The translations under genes and the position numbers were made by a program. Positions 63,981-64,000 of a DNA stretch of 64,000 nucleotides are shown here, in pieces (position 1 is the stretch's first letter; every line of letters starts with the position of its first letter). The notes beneath the pieces are model-generated. The model worked only from the letters and a program-made list of their open reading frames with translations, had not been told where the DNA came from and did no database searches. Source of the stretch: Ornithinibacillus gellani (GTDB lineage: Bacteria; Bacillota; Bacilli; Bacillales; Amphibacillaceae); contig NZ_QTSZ01000017.1 of NCBI RefSeq assembly GCF_003730295.1, positions 248,001 to 312,000 on the forward strand, written 5' to 3'.

Positions 63981-64000
63981 TTGCGCATGGCATACTGCAG

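Overview
The window is AT-rich chromosomal DNA from a spore-forming Bacillaceae bacterium, most like the Oceanobacillus/Virgibacillus group. This rests on long runs of synteny with Bacillus subtilis (yla, ykt, pdh, ykq-ykr, yku blocks), AGGAGG-type ribosome binding sites with frequent TTG/GTG starts, many forespore and germination genes, and a glycine-betaine (BCCT) transporter. No rRNA, tRNA, CRISPR array, prophage or intact insertion sequence was seen.

Layout. 0-9 kb: yla/ykt block (ylaN, ylaL, ylaJ, ylaI, ylaH, ylaF, suhB/yktC, yktB, yktA) interrupted by a SigX-like ECF sigma locus; typA is missing from its usual place between ylaH and ylaF, where two copies of a dispersed structured repeat lie. 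8.7-18.8 kb: an SR1-type small RNA encoding a 32-aa SR1P peptide, a polysaccharide deacetylase lipoprotein, an OpuD-like transporter and the pyruvate dehydrogenase operon pdhABCD with ykyA. 19-23 kb: def, a long leader, rpoY-rnjA, and ktrC facing them. 23-27 kb: a heterodimeric ABC exporter. 27-33 kb: yku block (ykuS, an MFS pump, darB, fadH with a FadR-like operator, Tat-exported ykuE, ykyB). 33-40 kb: EamA transporter, Ric/ScdA, FbpB with a Fur box, a Spo0E-type phosphatase, signal peptidase I, and a zinc-ribbon/HtrA-like pair. 40-46 kb: a Ktr potassium channel subunit, ywpF, moaA, moeA and small exported proteins. 47-54.8 kb: a spoVA-2mob-type operon running into a complete GerA-type germinant receptor operon. 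55-64 kb: formate dehydrogenase with its DUF1641 partner, TPP riboswitch-thiT, pepF, an orphan amidase, yceI and a TPR protein.

How the genes work together. PDH makes acetyl-CoA, and the SR1P/RNase J1/RpoY genes belong to the linked glycolysis and RNA-turnover control known in Bacillus. KtrC, the Ktr channel subunit and DarB are all proteins of c-di-AMP/K+ biology. MoaA and MoeA serve molybdenum cofactor synthesis, which the formate dehydrogenase needs. The spoVA-2mob and ger operons together form a spore heat-resistance/dipicolinate-channel and germination island under a candidate SigG promoter.

The most unusual observations are: (1) an ECF sigma factor fused to its putative membrane anti-sigma partner across an A6 run, with a perfect internal ribosome binding site and start left out of frame by one base; (2) a family of about 160-bp multi-hairpin intergenic repeats whose copies keep pairing through G-U and compensatory changes; (3) the sporulation island, in which a DUF1657-like tail is fused to the DUF421 protein; (4) several tiny genes (27, 29, 32, 53 and 57 aa) with good ribosome binding sites.
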